Assembly: GCF_027912415.1 (NCBI RefSeq)
Contig: NZ_CP115175.1
Location: forward strand, 1,612,001 to 1,676,000
Length of the DNA stretch: 64,000 bases
Source of the DNA: Homoserinibacter sp. YIM 151385
Lineage (GTDB): Bacteria; Actinomycetota; Actinomycetes; Actinomycetales; Microbacteriaceae
Direction: 5' to 3'
The notes under the pieces were generated by a model. The model saw only the letters and a list, made by a program, of their open reading frames with translations, made no database searches and was not told the origin of the DNA. The stretch's first letter is position 1; each line of letters opens with the position of its first letter. The position numbers were made by a program, and so were the translations under genes. Below are positions 45,134 to 54,453 of this stretch, in pieces.

Positions 45134-46816
45134 ATGGGGCACTCTCACGCGAGCGCGGCGGCGGTCGGCCTCCTGCTCCTCCTGGCGGGCTGCACGCCGC
45201 TGCCGGCGGCGTCCCGGGGTGCCGTCATCGACCTGCTGCAGCAGGACTGGTCGCGGGTGCCCGGGGTCGCCGCCGACGGCGATCGTCTGCGGGTCGTCGC
45301 CACGGATCGGCGGATCGTCCAGCAGGACGGCAGCGGCGGCCAGCCGGACCCGCCGCTCGGTCTGGTCGGAACGCACCTGCTGGCCGAGCAGGACTTCTCG
45401 ATCGGCGCCGTCTTCGCGGACGCGACCGCCGATGTCGGCCTGGCCGTGTACGACCGCCCGCCGGTGATCGCCGACGAGTTCCGCATCGAGCCCGCCGGCC
45501 TCCGGCTCGTACTCCGCGGCGACGCCCTCCGGATCACGCTCTTCGACGGCGCAGCCCAGCGGGACGTCGCCGACCCGCAACCCGTCTGGGACGAGCGGGT
45601 GAGCGTCCCCGACCCGGAGGCGGAGCTCTCGGTGCGCCGCACCGGCGAGCTGCTCGAGATCGCGAGCGACGGCGAGACGCTGGCGTCCGAGCCCCTCGGC
45701 GGCGTCTTCGCATCCGGCGAGCTCTGGCTGGGGCTCTCGAGCGAGGAGGGCAGGTTCGCCGTCGACGAGCTCACGGCCACCGCGCCGGCCGGTGCCGCCA
45801 TGTCGACGGCGGGCCCGGCCGCCGCCGATGCGGAGCGGTCGCCGGATGGCCTGCAGGCGCTCGCCGACCGCATCCGTCCCGGCTTCCGGATCGGCGCGGC
45901 CGTGGCGCTCGGGCCGCTCGCCTCGGACGAGGACTACGCGAGCCGCTTCGTCGGCGAGTTCGGCGCGCTGACCCCCGAGAACGCGATGAAGGCGCAGGCG
46001 ATCGCCCCGCGACAGGGCGAGTACCGCTTCGAGGAGGCCGACGCCCTCCTCGACCTCGCCGAGGCGAAGGGGCTCGCCGTTCACGGGCACACCATCGCGT
46101 TCACGGAGGCGATGCCCCGGTGGATGCGGGAGCTCCCCACCGGCACCGATCGGGAGCGGCGAGCGAGCGCCGAGATCCTGCTCGACTACGTGACCACCGT
46201 CGTCACGCACTTCCGGGGACGGCTCGACTCGCTCGACGTCGTCAACGAGCCCTTCGACGTCGATCAGGGCACCGGCCTCCAGGAGAACATCTGGTTCCGC
46301 GTTTTCGGGCCGGCGTACCCCGCGATCGTCTCGAGGGCCGTGCACGACGCCGACCCCGAGGTGCGGCAGTTCGTCAACGAGAACGGCGCCGACGTGCCCG
46401 GGCCCCGGCAGGACGCCCTGCTCCGGCTCGTGCTCGATGCCAACGAGCAGGGCGGGCACATCGAGGGCGTGGGCCTCCAGGCACACGTCTACGATCTCGG
46501 CACCGACGAGATCACGGCCGAGGACCTGACCACGACGCTCGACGCGGTCGCGGACGCCGGGCTGCTCGTCCGCATCTCCGAGAACGACGTGACGGATGCC
46601 GAAGGCCGGGAGGCGCAGGCGGAGCAGTTCGCGACCGTCCTCGCGACCTGCCTCGGTTCGGAAGCCTGCGTCGCCTACACGACGTGGGGCGTCGACGACC
46701 GCTACGACTGGTGGGTCGACGACGAGGGCGCCCTGCATCAGGGGCACGATCTCCTCTTCGAGGACGGCGAGCCGACGCCCGCGTACGACGCGGTGCGCGA
46801 GGTGCTCGGCGGCTGA
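45134..46816 (+). CDS. GH10-family glycoside hydrolase (xylanase-like), lipoprotein
   Basis: 560 residues. Lipobox LLLLLAGCTP, so anchored outside. An N-terminal beta-rich region (about 30-220) of unknown family, perhaps substrate binding. GH10 barrel (about 235-555): GALTPENAMKAQAI, catalytic acid Glu in LDVVNEPFDV, Gln/His in GVGLQAHVYD, nucleophile Glu in VRISENDVTD (usually ITELD), and Trp in TTWGVDDRYDWW. The -1 subsite motif GHTLVWH is GHTIAFTE here (Trp to Phe), so specificity may differ from classic xylanases. Standalone; the divergent dnaX start is 107 bp away. Confidence 0.92.
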   Translation: MGHSHASAAAVGLLLLLAGCTPLPAASRGAVIDLLQQDWSRVPGVAADGDRLRVVATDRRIVQQDGSGGQPDPPLGLVGTHLLAEQDFSIGAVFADATADVGLAVYDRPPVIADEFRIEPAGLRLVLRGDALRITLFDGAAQRDVADPQPVWDERVSVPDPEAELSVRRTGELLEIASDGETLASEPLGGVFASGELWLGLSSEEGRFAVDELTATAPAGAAMSTAGPAAADAERSPDGLQALADRIRPGFRIGAAVALGPLASDEDYASRFVGEFGALTPENAMKAQAIAPRQGEYRFEEADALLDLAEAKGLAVHGHTIAFTEAMPRWMRELPTGTDRERRASAEILLDYVTTVVTHFRGRLDSLDVVNEPFDVDQGTGLQENIWFRVFGPAYPAIVSRAVHDADPEVRQFVNENGADVPGPRQDALLRLVLDANEQGGHIEGVGLQAHVYDLGTDEITAEDLTTTLDAVADAGLLVRISENDVTDAEGREAQAEQFATVLATCLGSEACVAYTTWGVDDRYDWWVDDEGALHQGHDLLFEDGEPTPAYDAVREVLGG

Positions 46817-46884
46817 ACGCCGGCGCCGCCGCGAGGCGGTGAGCTCCCGCGGCGGCCGCGCTCTCGAGCGGGTCGCGACTGCGC

Positions 46885-46913
46885 TACGATTCGTCAGGTC
46901 AGCAGACGAATCG
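46885..46913 (+). promoter_or_regulatory. Promoter with overlapping operator for the GntR-PEBP-leuCD operon
   Basis: A -10 box TACGAT (46885-46890) runs into a perfect 9-bp inverted repeat, CGATTCGTC (46887-46895) and GACGAATCG (46905-46913). The ribosome site GGAGGTGG starts right after it. Probably bound by the GntR regulator encoded immediately downstream. Confidence 0.6.
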
Positions 46914-46923
46914 GAGGTGGACC

Positions 46924-47670
46924 ATGGCGTTCGACACGACATCGCGGCTTCGGCTCTCGGAGAGCGTGGCCGAGCAGCTGCGCGAGGCGATCCGAGCCGG
47001 CGACTACCCGGCCGGCGCGAAGCTCCCGACCGAGGCGCAGCTCTCCGAGACGATGGGGGTGGGGCGCACGACCGTCCGGGAGGCGGTGCGTGCGCTGATC
47101 ACGGAGGGCCTGCTCGTGAGCCGCCAGGGCTCCGGCGTCTACGCCACGGGCAAGACGCCGTACGGCGAGCGGCTGGCGACCGCGGCGCTGGTCGAGATCT
47201 TCCACGCCCGCTGCGCCATCGAGACCTATGCCGCCGAGCTCGCCTGTCGCCATCGCACCGAGGAGGATCTCCTCGCGCTCGAGCACGCGCTGGCGCACCG
47301 GGACCAGGTCCCCTCGCGGACGCCGGAGTTCGCCGCGAGGGACATCGCCGTCCACCGCGCGATCGTCGCGGCGTCGGGCAACACCGTGCTGCTCGACGTG
47401 TTCGTCTCGCTCGAGCCCCGACTCGTCGAGGCCTTCGTCGACAGCCGGTTCCTGGACCGGGCCGACCCGGGTCGGGCCAACGCGCACGTGGACGCCCACT
47501 ACGACATCGTGGGCGCCATCCGCGCCCGCGACGCCGAGGAGGCGGTCCGGCTGGCACGGCTGCTCCAGGCCGGCGCGATCGCCGTCCTCGAGGGCGGCGA
47601 GCCCCTCGGCGCCGAGACCGCCGACACGACCGACACGACCGACACGACCGAGAGGACGACGGACCGATGA
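46924..47670 (+). CDS. FadR-subfamily (FCD) GntR regulator
   Basis: 248 residues. Winged HTH (about 8-75): SVAEQLREAIRAGDYPAGAKLPTEAQL and GVGRTTVREAVRALITEGLLVSRQGSGVYA in parts. All-helical FCD effector domain (about 85-220) with the metal-binding His set, for example DIAVHRAIVAASGN and HVDAHYDIVGAI. FCD regulators respond to carboxylic acids. The C-terminus has a DTT tripeptide repeat from a 9-bp DNA repeat. The start has GGAGGTGG 5 nt upstream. Its stop overlaps the next gene (ATGA), so the regulator leads the operon. Confidence 0.92.
   Translation: MAFDTTSRLRLSESVAEQLREAIRAGDYPAGAKLPTEAQLSETMGVGRTTVREAVRALITEGLLVSRQGSGVYATGKTPYGERLATAALVEIFHARCAIETYAAELACRHRTEEDLLALEHALAHRDQVPSRTPEFAARDIAVHRAIVAASGNTVLLDVFVSLEPRLVEAFVDSRFLDRADPGRANAHVDAHYDIVGAIRARDAEEAVRLARLLQAGAIAVLEGGEPLGAETADTTDTTDTTERTTDR
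47623..47649 (+). repeat. 9-bp tandem repeat, three copies, in the GntR gene
   Basis: GACACGACC three times in frame, coding for Asp-Thr-Thr repeats at the C-terminus. Confidence 0.85.
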
Positions 47671-48233
47671 CCCGAGATGAGAGCAGCACGGCGACGGTCG
47701 CCGGGAACGACCCCTTCGCGCGACTCGACGACGTGCCCGCATTCGATCTGCACAGCGACACGCTCGCGGACGGGGCGCCGCTGCCGCTCGCGCAGTACTC
47801 CGCGCGCTTCGGCGTCGTCGGCGGCGAGGACCGCTCGCCGCATCTGCGGTGGAGCGGCGCGCCGGAGCGGACCCGGAGCTACGTCGTGACCGTCTACGAC
47901 CCCGACGCGCCGACCGGCTCCGGCTTCTGGCACTGGGTCGTCGCGGATCTCCCCGCGCACGTCTCGGAGCTCGCCGCGGGCGCCGGGAGCACGGCGGATG
48001 CCGACCTGCCCGGCGGTGCACGACAGCTCGGCAACGACGCGGGCTTCGCCGGGTTCCTCGGCGCGGCGCCACCGCCCGGGCACGGCGTGCATCGCTACGT
48101 GATCGTGGTCAACGCGCTCGACGTCGACCGCCTCGACGTGCCGGACGACGCCTCCCCCGCGCTCGTCGGGTTCGCGCTGCGCGCGCACCTGCTCGCCCGC
48201 GCGGTGCTGACCGCGACGGGAGCGGCCCGATGA
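47667..48233 (+). CDS. YbhB/YbcL-type PEBP (Raf kinase inhibitor-like) protein
   Basis: 188 residues. The PEBP fold is seen in [40 protein letters not shown] in parts (DPDAP and the anion-pocket His), then [16 protein letters not shown]. The role of bacterial PEBPs is unclear; they bind anionic ligands. It overlaps both the GntR and leuC genes by ATGA. Being inside a leuCD operon is unusual and suggests that it binds the organic acid or a cofactor of this pathway. Confidence 0.9.
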   Translation: MTRDESSTATVAGNDPFARLDDVPAFDLHSDTLADGAPLPLAQYSARFGVVGGEDRSPHLRWSGAPERTRSYVVTVYDPDAPTGSGFWHWVVADLPAHVSELAAGAGSTADADLPGGARQLGNDAGFAGFLGAAPPPGHGVHRYVIVVNALDVDRLDVPDDASPALVGFALRAHLLARAVLTATGAAR

Positions 48234-49660
48234 CATCGACCGCACGCACCCTGATCGACAAGATCTGGGATTCGCGGCTGCTCGAGAGCGGCGACGGCGA
48301 CCTGATCTACATCGACATGCACCTCATCCACGAGGTCACCTCGCCGCAGGCGTTCGAGGGGCTGCGGCTCGCCGGACGCCGGCTCCGCCGGCCGGACCTG
48401 ACCGTCGGCACCGCCGACCATGACGTGCCCACCGCGGGGCCGCTCACCCTGCCGCTGGCCGATGAGACGGCGACCACGCAGCTCCGGCTCCAGGAGGAGA
48501 ACTGCCGCGACTTCGGCGTCGAGCTGCACCCGATGGGCTCCGCGGGTCAGGGCATCGTGCACGTCATCGGACCAGAGCTCGGGCTGACCCAGCCGGGGAT
48601 GACGATCGTCTGCGGCGACTCCCACACGGCGACGCACGGCGCCTTCGGCGCGATCGCCTTCGGGATCGGCACGAGCCAGGTCGAGCACGTCATGGCCACC
48701 CAGACTTTGCGAGTCGCCCGCCCGAAGACGATGTCGGTGACGCTCACCGGCACGCCGCATCCCGACGCCACCGCGAAGGACCTCGCGCTCGCGATCATCG
48801 CCCGCATCGGACACGACGGCGGCACCGGCCACCTCATCGAGTTCCGGGGCGCCCCGGTGACGGGCCTCTCGATGGCAGGGCGGATGACGCTCTGCAACAT
48901 GGCGATCGAGGCGGGCGCGCGGTCGGGCCTGATCGCCCCGGACGAGACCACGTTCGCGTGGCTGCGGGATCGCGAGCGCTCGCCCGGCGGCCCGACCTGG
49001 CAGCAGGCGGTGGCGCACTGGTCCTCCCTCCGGACCGATGACGGGGCCCGGTTCGATCGCGAGGTGACCGTCGACGTCACGGGCGTCGGCCCCATGGTCA
49101 CCTGGGGCACCGACCCGGGGCAGGCGGTCCCCGTCGGCGCCTCGATCCCGAGCACCTTCGCCACCGAGCACGAGCGCGCCTCCGCGGAGGCCGCGCTGGC
49201 CTATATGGGGCTCCGCCCCGGGCAGCCGACCGCCGACATCCCCATCCACACCGTGTTCATCGGCTCCTGCACGAACGGGCGGCTCGAGGATCTGCGGGCC
49301 GCCGCCGACGTCATCCGGACGGCGGGCGGGAGCGTGGCCCGCGACATCCGCGCCATCGTCGTCCCCGGATCGGCCAGGACCAAGTCGGAGGCGGAGGCGG
49401 AGGGCCTGGATGCCGTCTTCACCGGCGCGGGATTCGAGTGGAGGAGCCCCGGCTGCTCCATGTGCGTCGGGATGAACGGCGACACGGTCCCCGAGGGCCG
49501 GCACGCCGCATCCACGTCGAACCGCAACTTCCAGGGCCGGCAGGGGCGCGGCGCGCGCACCCATCTGGTCTCGCCCGAGACCGCTGCCGCGACCGCGCTC
49601 GCCGGGCATCTGGCGACGCCGAGCTCCCTGACCGACTCGCGCACGGAGGCGATCCGCTGA
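48230..49660 (+). CDS. leuC: Isopropylmalate isomerase large-subunit-like protein (aconitase family)
   Basis: 476 residues, full length. Forms the [4Fe-4S] half of a heterodimeric hydro-lyase with the next gene. Iron-sulfur ligands in [13 protein letters not shown] and [10 protein letters not shown] (three Cys). Other conserved parts: [32 protein letters not shown] in parts, NRNFQGRQG. The regulated context (FadR-type GntR, PEBP) is not the usual biosynthetic leuCD layout, so it may be a paralogue for citramalate, dimethylmalate or a related acid. Overlaps the PEBP gene by ATGA and leuD by one base. Confidence 0.88.
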   Translation: MTSTARTLIDKIWDSRLLESGDGDLIYIDMHLIHEVTSPQAFEGLRLAGRRLRRPDLTVGTADHDVPTAGPLTLPLADETATTQLRLQEENCRDFGVELHPMGSAGQGIVHVIGPELGLTQPGMTIVCGDSHTATHGAFGAIAFGIGTSQVEHVMATQTLRVARPKTMSVTLTGTPHPDATAKDLALAIIARIGHDGGTGHLIEFRGAPVTGLSMAGRMTLCNMAIEAGARSGLIAPDETTFAWLRDRERSPGGPTWQQAVAHWSSLRTDDGARFDREVTVDVTGVGPMVTWGTDPGQAVPVGASIPSTFATEHERASAEAALAYMGLRPGQPTADIPIHTVFIGSCTNGRLEDLRAAADVIRTAGGSVARDIRAIVVPGSARTKSEAEAEGLDAVFTGAGFEWRSPGCSMCVGMNGDTVPEGRHAASTSNRNFQGRQGRGARTHLVSPETAAATALAGHLATPSSLTDSRTEAIR

Positions 49661-50274
49661 TGGAACCGGTCCGCACCCTCACCGGGACGGCCGCGGCGAT
49701 CCGCCGCGCCAACATCGATACCGACCAGATCATCCCGGCGGTCTGGATGAAGCGGGTCCAGCGCACCGGCTACGGCGACGGGCTGTTCCAGTCATGGCGC
49801 GCCGAGCCGGGGTTCGTGCTCGACCGTCCCGAGCGCGCCGCCGCCAGCATCCTGCTGGCCGGGCCCAACTTCGGCTGCGGCTCATCGCGGCAGCATGCCG
49901 TGTGGGCCCTGCGCGACGGCGGGATCCGCGCCGTCGTCAGCAGCGAGATCGCCGACATCCACCGCACCAACCTCCCCACGGAGGGCCTCGTCCCGGTGCA
50001 GCTGCCCGAGGCGATGGTCGAGCGGCTCATGGACGGCACCGAGGCCGACGCCGCGATGGAGATCACCATCGATGTGGTGGGGCGGACCGTCACCTGCGCG
50101 GCGGTCGGCATGCTCGACGAGCCGTTCTTCCTCGACGACGCCTCCCACCACAGCCTCGTCAACGGCTTCGACCCCATCGACCTCACGCTCCGCCACGCCG
50201 ACCTGATCGGCGAGCACGAGGCCCGCCGGGCCGTGAGCGAGCCGTGGCTGCCGTCGGGGCGCCCGAGCATCTGA
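49660..50274 (+). CDS. leuD: Isopropylmalate isomerase small-subunit-like protein
   Basis: 204 residues. Swivel domain of the aconitase family. Signatures: RRANIDTDQIIPAVWMKRV, LLAGPNFGCGSSRQHAVWAL, and DIHRTNLPTEGLVPVQL. The specificity loop reads WMKRVQRTGYGDGLF, close to the YLKRVTRTGFEDGLF of actinobacterial LeuD but with changes at three or four positions. It overlaps leuC by one base (TGATG). Last gene of the operon, with a 14-bp palindrome after the stop. Confidence 0.88.
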   Translation: MEPVRTLTGTAAAIRRANIDTDQIIPAVWMKRVQRTGYGDGLFQSWRAEPGFVLDRPERAAASILLAGPNFGCGSSRQHAVWALRDGGIRAVVSSEIADIHRTNLPTEGLVPVQLPEAMVERLMDGTEADAAMEITIDVVGRTVTCAAVGMLDEPFFLDDASHHSLVNGFDPIDLTLRHADLIGEHEARRAVSEPWLPSGRPSI

Positions 50275-50280
50275 GCCCGC

Positions 50281-50294
50281 CCGACCCGGGTCGG
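50281..50294. terminator. Small palindrome between convergent genes
   Basis: CCGACCCGGGTCGG, a perfect 14-bp palindrome in the 26-bp gap between leuD and the NAD(P)-binding protein gene. Could act as a weak two-way terminator. Confidence 0.35.
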
Positions 50295-50300
50295 CATGCG

Positions 50301-50945
50301 TCAGCGGTTCAGCGCCTCCGCCACCGGGGTCGAGCCGGCGACGAGCTCGAACTGCTGCCGCAGCGCCACATGCGCGGTGATGACGTGCGCGACGACGTAG
50401 GCGACATCCGCCCGCGCCACCTCGCCGCGCTCGACCTCCTCCGCGACCTCCACGAGGCCCGTCGCCGGGCCGTCCGTGAGGCCGCCGGGGCGGACGATCG
50501 TCCAGTCGAGCTCGCTCGAGCGCAGATCGGCGTCCGCCTCGCTCTTCGCGCGCAGGTACACCTGGAACACGTCGTCGCTCTCAGGGTCGAAGCGGTCGGC
50601 GCCGATCGCCGAGACGAGCACGTAGCGGGACGTGCCCGCGAGCTCGGCCGCGTGGCGCAGCTTCACGGCGCCGTCGCGGTCGACGGTGAGCTTGCGCTCC
50701 GGCGTGCTGCCGGGACCGGCGCCCGCGGCGAAGACGACCGCGTCGACCCCCTCCAGGTGGCGGGCGATCTCCGCGGGGTCGGCGGCCTCCAGGTCGAGCA
50801 CGAGCGGCTGGGCCCCGACCTCCTCCACATCGGCCGCATGATCGGGGTTCCGGATCAGCGCGACCGGCTCGTGGCCGTCGTCGGCGAGGATGCGGGCGAG
50901 CAGTCGGGCGATCTTGCCGTGGCCTCCGGCGATGAGGATTCTCAT
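50301..50945 (-). CDS. NAD(P)-binding (atypical SDR, NmrA/YwnB-like) protein
   Basis: 214 residues. Rossmann motif RILIAGGHGKIARLLARIL, followed by DLEAADPAEIARHLEGVDAVVFAAGAG in parts, then YVLVSAIGADRF and DWTIVRPGGLTDGP. This is the pattern of atypical SDRs (SDR_a5/a7) that act as reductases or redox sensors; the catalytic YxxxK is not conserved. Monocistronic; its start is 30 bp from the SRP RNA promoter. Confidence 0.9.
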   Translation of the reverse strand: MRILIAGGHGKIARLLARILADDGHEPVALIRNPDHAADVEEVGAQPLVLDLEAADPAEIARHLEGVDAVVFAAGAGPGSTPERKLTVDRDGAVKLRHAAELAGTSRYVLVSAIGADRFDPESDDVFQVYLRAKSEADADLRSSELDWTIVRPGGLTDGPATGLVEVAEEVERGEVARADVAYVVAHVITAHVALRQQFELVAGSTPVAEALNR

Positions 50946-50974
50946 CCCACGACCGTGGCACCCCCGGCTCCGAG

Positions 50975-50980
50975 TACACT
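50975..50980 (+). promoter_or_regulatory. ffs -10 box
   Basis: TACACT, 7 nt before the predicted 5' end of SRP RNA. Confidence 0.5.
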
Positions 50981-50987
50981 GGACGAC

Positions 50988-51078
50988 GGCTCCCCGCGTG
51001 GCGCCATCCAGGCCAACTCCCCCAGGGCGGAGACGCAGCAAGGGTAACCGGGCTCTGGCGGGTGCGCGGGGGGTCCTT
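50988..51078 (+). ncRNA. ffs: Signal recognition particle RNA (small, bacterial type)
   Basis: The conserved SRP core is plain: GGCCAACTCCCCCAGGGC, then stem GCG, GNRA loop GAGA, stem CGC, then AGCAAGGGTAACCGGGCTC and TGGCGGGTGCGCGGGG, with closing ends TCCCCGCG/CGCGGGG. A T-rich end (TCCTTTCTTT) follows. It partners with Ffh for membrane targeting. The exact ends are estimated to within a few bases. Confidence 0.93.
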
Positions 51079-51097
51079 TCTTTGCTCCGCTGCCGAC

Positions 51098-52222
51098 TCA
51101 GCCGATGAGGGCGAGCGCCTGCCGCGCGATCTCGAGCTCCTCGTCGGTCGGGATCACGAGCACCTCGACCCCCGCGCCGTCCGGCGAGATGCGCCGCTCG
51201 GCTCGCGAGTCCAGCTCGTTGCGGTCGTCGTCGATGCGGATGCCGAGGAACTCGAGCCCCTGCAGCGCCCGTCGGCGCAGCAGCGCGTTGTTCTCGCCCA
51301 CGCCCGCCGTGAAGACGAGCGCGTCGACCCCGCCGAGCAGCGCCGCGTACGCGCCGATGTAGTGGCGGATCCGGTGGCGCCAGATCGCGAGGGCCTCCAC
51401 CGCATCCGGCTCGCCGTCCGCGGCCGCGCGCTGCACGTCGCGCATGTCGCCGCGGCCGGTGAGGCCGAGCAGCCCCGAGCGCTTGTTGAGCAGCTCGTCG
51501 ACCGCCGAGCTCGACAGCCCGGCGACCCGCTCCAGGTGGAAGACGACGGCGGGGTCGAGGTCGCCCGAGCGGGTGCCCATGACGAGTCCCTGCAGCGGGG
51601 TGAGGCCCATCGAGGTGTCGACGCTGCGCCCGCCGTCGACCGCCGTGACGGAGGCGCCGTTGCCGAGGTGCAGGATGATCGTCCGCAGCTCCTCGAGCGG
51701 CCTGCCCAGCACGGCGGCGGTGCGCTCCGAGACGTACTTGTGCGAGGTGCCGTGGAAGCCATAGCGGCGGATGCCATGCTCGTCGGCGAGGGCGCGATCG
51801 ATCGCGTAGCGCCACGCCGCGGGCTCCATCGTCTGGTGGAAGGCCGTGTCGAAGACCGCCACGTGCGGCACCTCCCGCAGGACCTCGCGCGCCGCGCGGA
51901 TGCCGAGCAGGTTCGCCGGGTTGTGGAGCGGCGCGAGCGAGGAGAGCTCCTCGATCGCCGCCTCCACCGAGGCGTCGATGACGGTCGCCCGGTCGAACCG
52001 CGAGCCGCCGTGCACGACCCGGTGCCCGACCGCCGCGATCTCGGCCCCCGAACCCAGCCGATCGAGGATGACGCGCATCCCCTCCGTGTGATCCGCGGCA
52101 TCCCCGCCCGGCTCGCCGATCCGCTCGAGCGAGCCCTTGAGCTCCGGCGCCCCCGCCTCGGGGTCGATGAGCTGGTACTTGATCGAGGAGGACCCCGAGT
52201 TGACGACGAAGACGAGTGCCAT
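51098..52222 (-). CDS. ackA: Acetate kinase
   Basis: 374 residues. Converts acetyl phosphate and ADP to acetate and ATP (reversible). N-terminal VVNSGSSSIKYQLID, signature RVVHGGSRFDRAT, the FDTAFHQTM segment, RRYGFHGTSHKYVS, LHLGNGASVTAV, GLVMGTRSGDLDP and TAGVGENN are all present. It overlaps pta by one base (TGATG), forming the usual pta-ackA operon. The 20-bp gap after it borders SRP RNA on the other strand. Confidence 0.97.
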   Translation of the reverse strand: MALVFVVNSGSSSIKYQLIDPEAGAPELKGSLERIGEPGGDAADHTEGMRVILDRLGSGAEIAAVGHRVVHGGSRFDRATVIDASVEAAIEELSSLAPLHNPANLLGIRAAREVLREVPHVAVFDTAFHQTMEPAAWRYAIDRALADEHGIRRYGFHGTSHKYVSERTAAVLGRPLEELRTIILHLGNGASVTAVDGGRSVDTSMGLTPLQGLVMGTRSGDLDPAVVFHLERVAGLSSSAVDELLNKRSGLLGLTGRGDMRDVQRAAADGEPDAVEALAIWRHRIRHYIGAYAALLGGVDALVFTAGVGENNALLRRRALQGLEFLGIRIDDDRNELDSRAERRISPDGAGVEVLVIPTDEELEIARQALALIG

Positions 52223-54342
52223 CAGGCGCCGCCCTTCTCCGCGGCCTGCGCCTGGATGGCGGTGATCGCGATCGTGTTGACGATGTCGCGCACGAGCGCG
52301 CCGCGCGACAGGTCGTTGATGGGCTTGTTGAGACCCTGCAGCACCGGCCCCATCGCGACGGCGCCCGCCGAGCGCTGCACCGCCTTGTAGGTGTTGTTGC
52401 CGGTGTTGAGGTCCGGGAAGACGAACACGGTCGCCCGGCCCGCGACCTCGGAGCCGGGCATCTTCTGCGCACCCACGACGGGGTCCGCGGCCGCGTCGTA
52501 CTGGATGGGGCCCTCGACGAGCAGCTCGGGCTGCCGCTCGCGCACGAGCGCGGTCGCGGCGCGCACCTTGTCGACGTCGGCGCCGGAGCCGGACTCGCCC
52601 GTCGAGTAGCTCAGCATCGCGACCCGCGGCTCGATCCCGAACTGCGCGGCCGTCTCGGCCGAGGAGATCGCGATGTCGGCGAGCTGCTCGCTCGTCGGGT
52701 CGGGGATCACGGCGCAGTCGCCGTAGGCGAGCACGCGGTCGGCGAGGGCCATGAGGAACACGGAGGAGACGACCGAGACGCCGGGACGGGTCTTGATGAT
52801 CTCGAAGGCCGGCCGGATGGTGTGCGCCGTGGTGTGCTTCGCGCCCGACACCATCGCATCCGCGAGCCCCAGATGCACCATGAGCGTGCCGAAGTAGGAG
52901 ACGTCGACGACCGTGTCGAGGGCCTGCTCGACCGTGAGGCCCTTGTGGGCGCGGACCCGCGCGTACTCCTCGGCGAAGCGCTGCCGGAGCTCGGGGTCGG
53001 AGGTGCTCACGATACGCGCCGCCGCGAGGTCGAGGCCGAGCTCGGTCGCGCGGCCGCGGATCGCCGCCTCCTCGCCGAGGATCGTCAGCTCGGCGACGCC
53101 GCGCTGCAGCACGGTCGCCGCCGCCCGCAGCACGCGGTCGTCGTCGCCCTCCGGCAGCACGATGTGCCGGCGGTCGGCGCGCGCCCGGTCGATGAGCCCG
53201 TGCTCGAACATGAGCGGCGTGACGGCGCTCGGCGGGGCGAGGTCGAGCAGCGCCGTCAGCGTCTCGCCGTCGACCGCCTCCTCGAAGAGCGCGAGGGCGC
53301 GATCGTGCTTGCGGGGCGAGTCGGCCGCGAGCCGCCCCCGGGTGCGGGTGATGCGCACCGCCGTGTCGAAGGTGCCGCTCTCGCAGCGCGCGATCGGCAG
53401 CGGCGAGCCGAGGCCGTCGAGGAGGCGCTCGATGGCGGGGTCGAGGTCCATCCCGCCGTTGAGGATGACGCCCGCGACCGAGGGGAAGGTGCCGGAGGCG
53501 TGGGCCAGCAGGGTGCCGACGAGGACATCGGAGCGGTCCGCCGGCACGACCACTGCGGCGCCCTCGAGGAGCCGGGGCAGGACGTTGTCGAGGGTCATCG
53601 CGCCGATCACCGTGCCGAGCACCTCACGGTCGAGGAGGTCCGCATCCCCGCGGATCACCTCCCCGTCGAGCGCCTCCACGACGGCGCGGAAGGAGGGCGC
53701 GACGAGCACCGGGTCCTCCGGCACCGCCCAGACGTGCACGCGCGCCTCGCCCTCGTCGAACGACGCCTCGACGCCCTGCACGATCTCCGCGAGGTGCTCG
53801 GCGTCGGCGCGGTTCACGACGACCGCGAGGAGGGAGGCGTGCTGGCCGGCGAGCTCGGAGCGGGTCACCTCCGCGACCTGGCGGAGCTCGCCCGGAGTCC
53901 GGGCGTCCGAGCCGTCGCTCGTGCGCCCGCCGAGCACGAGGAGGACGGGGGCGCCGAGGTTCGCGGCGACGCGCGCGTTGAAGCTCAGCTCGGTCGGGCT
54001 GCCGACGTCGGTGTAGTCGGAGCCGACGATGACGACCGCGTCGAAGCGCTCCTCGACGGCGGCGAAGCGGGCGATGATCTCGGCGAGCGCCGCATCCGGG
54101 TCGGTGTGGACGCGCTCGTAGGTGGTGCCGATCGCCTCCTCGTAGTCGAGATCGGCGTCGGCCTGGGCGAGGAGCAGCTCGAGCACGTAGTCGCGCTCAC
54201 CGGCCGTCCGAGAGGACCGGGCGATGGGGCGGAACACCCCCACCCGCTCGGCCGTGCGCTGCAGGAGCCCGAGGACGCCGAGCGCGACGGTGGACTTCCC
54301 GGCGTGCCCCTCGGCGGAGGTGATGTAGATCCGCGTCGTCAT
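52222..54342 (-). CDS. pta: Phosphate acetyltransferase
   Basis: 706 residues, long form. N-terminal P-loop domain (1-220): RIYITSAEGHAGKSTVALGVLG. Middle DRTGG-like domain (about 225-350). C-terminal catalytic domain (about 380-700): HIVLPEGDDDRVLRAA, DAMVSGAKHTTAHTIRPAF, LSYSTGESGSGADVDKV, VFVFPDLNTGNNTYKAVQ. Makes acetyl phosphate from acetyl-CoA. TAGGCT lies 6 nt before the ATG, so a leaderless start. Confidence 0.97.
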   Translation of the reverse strand: MTTRIYITSAEGHAGKSTVALGVLGLLQRTAERVGVFRPIARSSRTAGERDYVLELLLAQADADLDYEEAIGTTYERVHTDPDAALAEIIARFAAVEERFDAVVIVGSDYTDVGSPTELSFNARVAANLGAPVLLVLGGRTSDGSDARTPGELRQVAEVTRSELAGQHASLLAVVVNRADAEHLAEIVQGVEASFDEGEARVHVWAVPEDPVLVAPSFRAVVEALDGEVIRGDADLLDREVLGTVIGAMTLDNVLPRLLEGAAVVVPADRSDVLVGTLLAHASGTFPSVAGVILNGGMDLDPAIERLLDGLGSPLPIARCESGTFDTAVRITRTRGRLAADSPRKHDRALALFEEAVDGETLTALLDLAPPSAVTPLMFEHGLIDRARADRRHIVLPEGDDDRVLRAAATVLQRGVAELTILGEEAAIRGRATELGLDLAAARIVSTSDPELRQRFAEEYARVRAHKGLTVEQALDTVVDVSYFGTLMVHLGLADAMVSGAKHTTAHTIRPAFEIIKTRPGVSVVSSVFLMALADRVLAYGDCAVIPDPTSEQLADIAISSAETAAQFGIEPRVAMLSYSTGESGSGADVDKVRAATALVRERQPELLVEGPIQYDAAADPVVGAQKMPGSEVAGRATVFVFPDLNTGNNTYKAVQRSAGAVAMGPVLQGLNKPINDLSRGALVRDIVNTIAITAIQAQAAEKGGA

Positions 54343-54348
54343 GAGGCG

Positions 54349-54354
54349 AGCCTA
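54349..54354 (-). promoter_or_regulatory. pta -10 box (leaderless)
   Basis: TAGGCT on the minus strand with a 6-nt spacer (CGCCTC) to ATG at 54342. Confidence 0.5.
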
Positions 54355-54416
54355 GGGAGATCGGGTGTCGCGCGGCTGTGAGTGCCTCGGCGTCGAGGGA
54401 GGCGGGTGGATGCCGG

Positions 54417-54422
54417 TATGCT
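54417..54422 (+). promoter_or_regulatory. Possible tRNA-Ser -10 box
   Basis: TATGCT, 31 bp before the tRNA 5' end. There is no clear -35. Confidence 0.4.
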
Positions 54423-54453
54423 CTACTCCAGGCCGCGCCCCGGTGCGGCTGCT

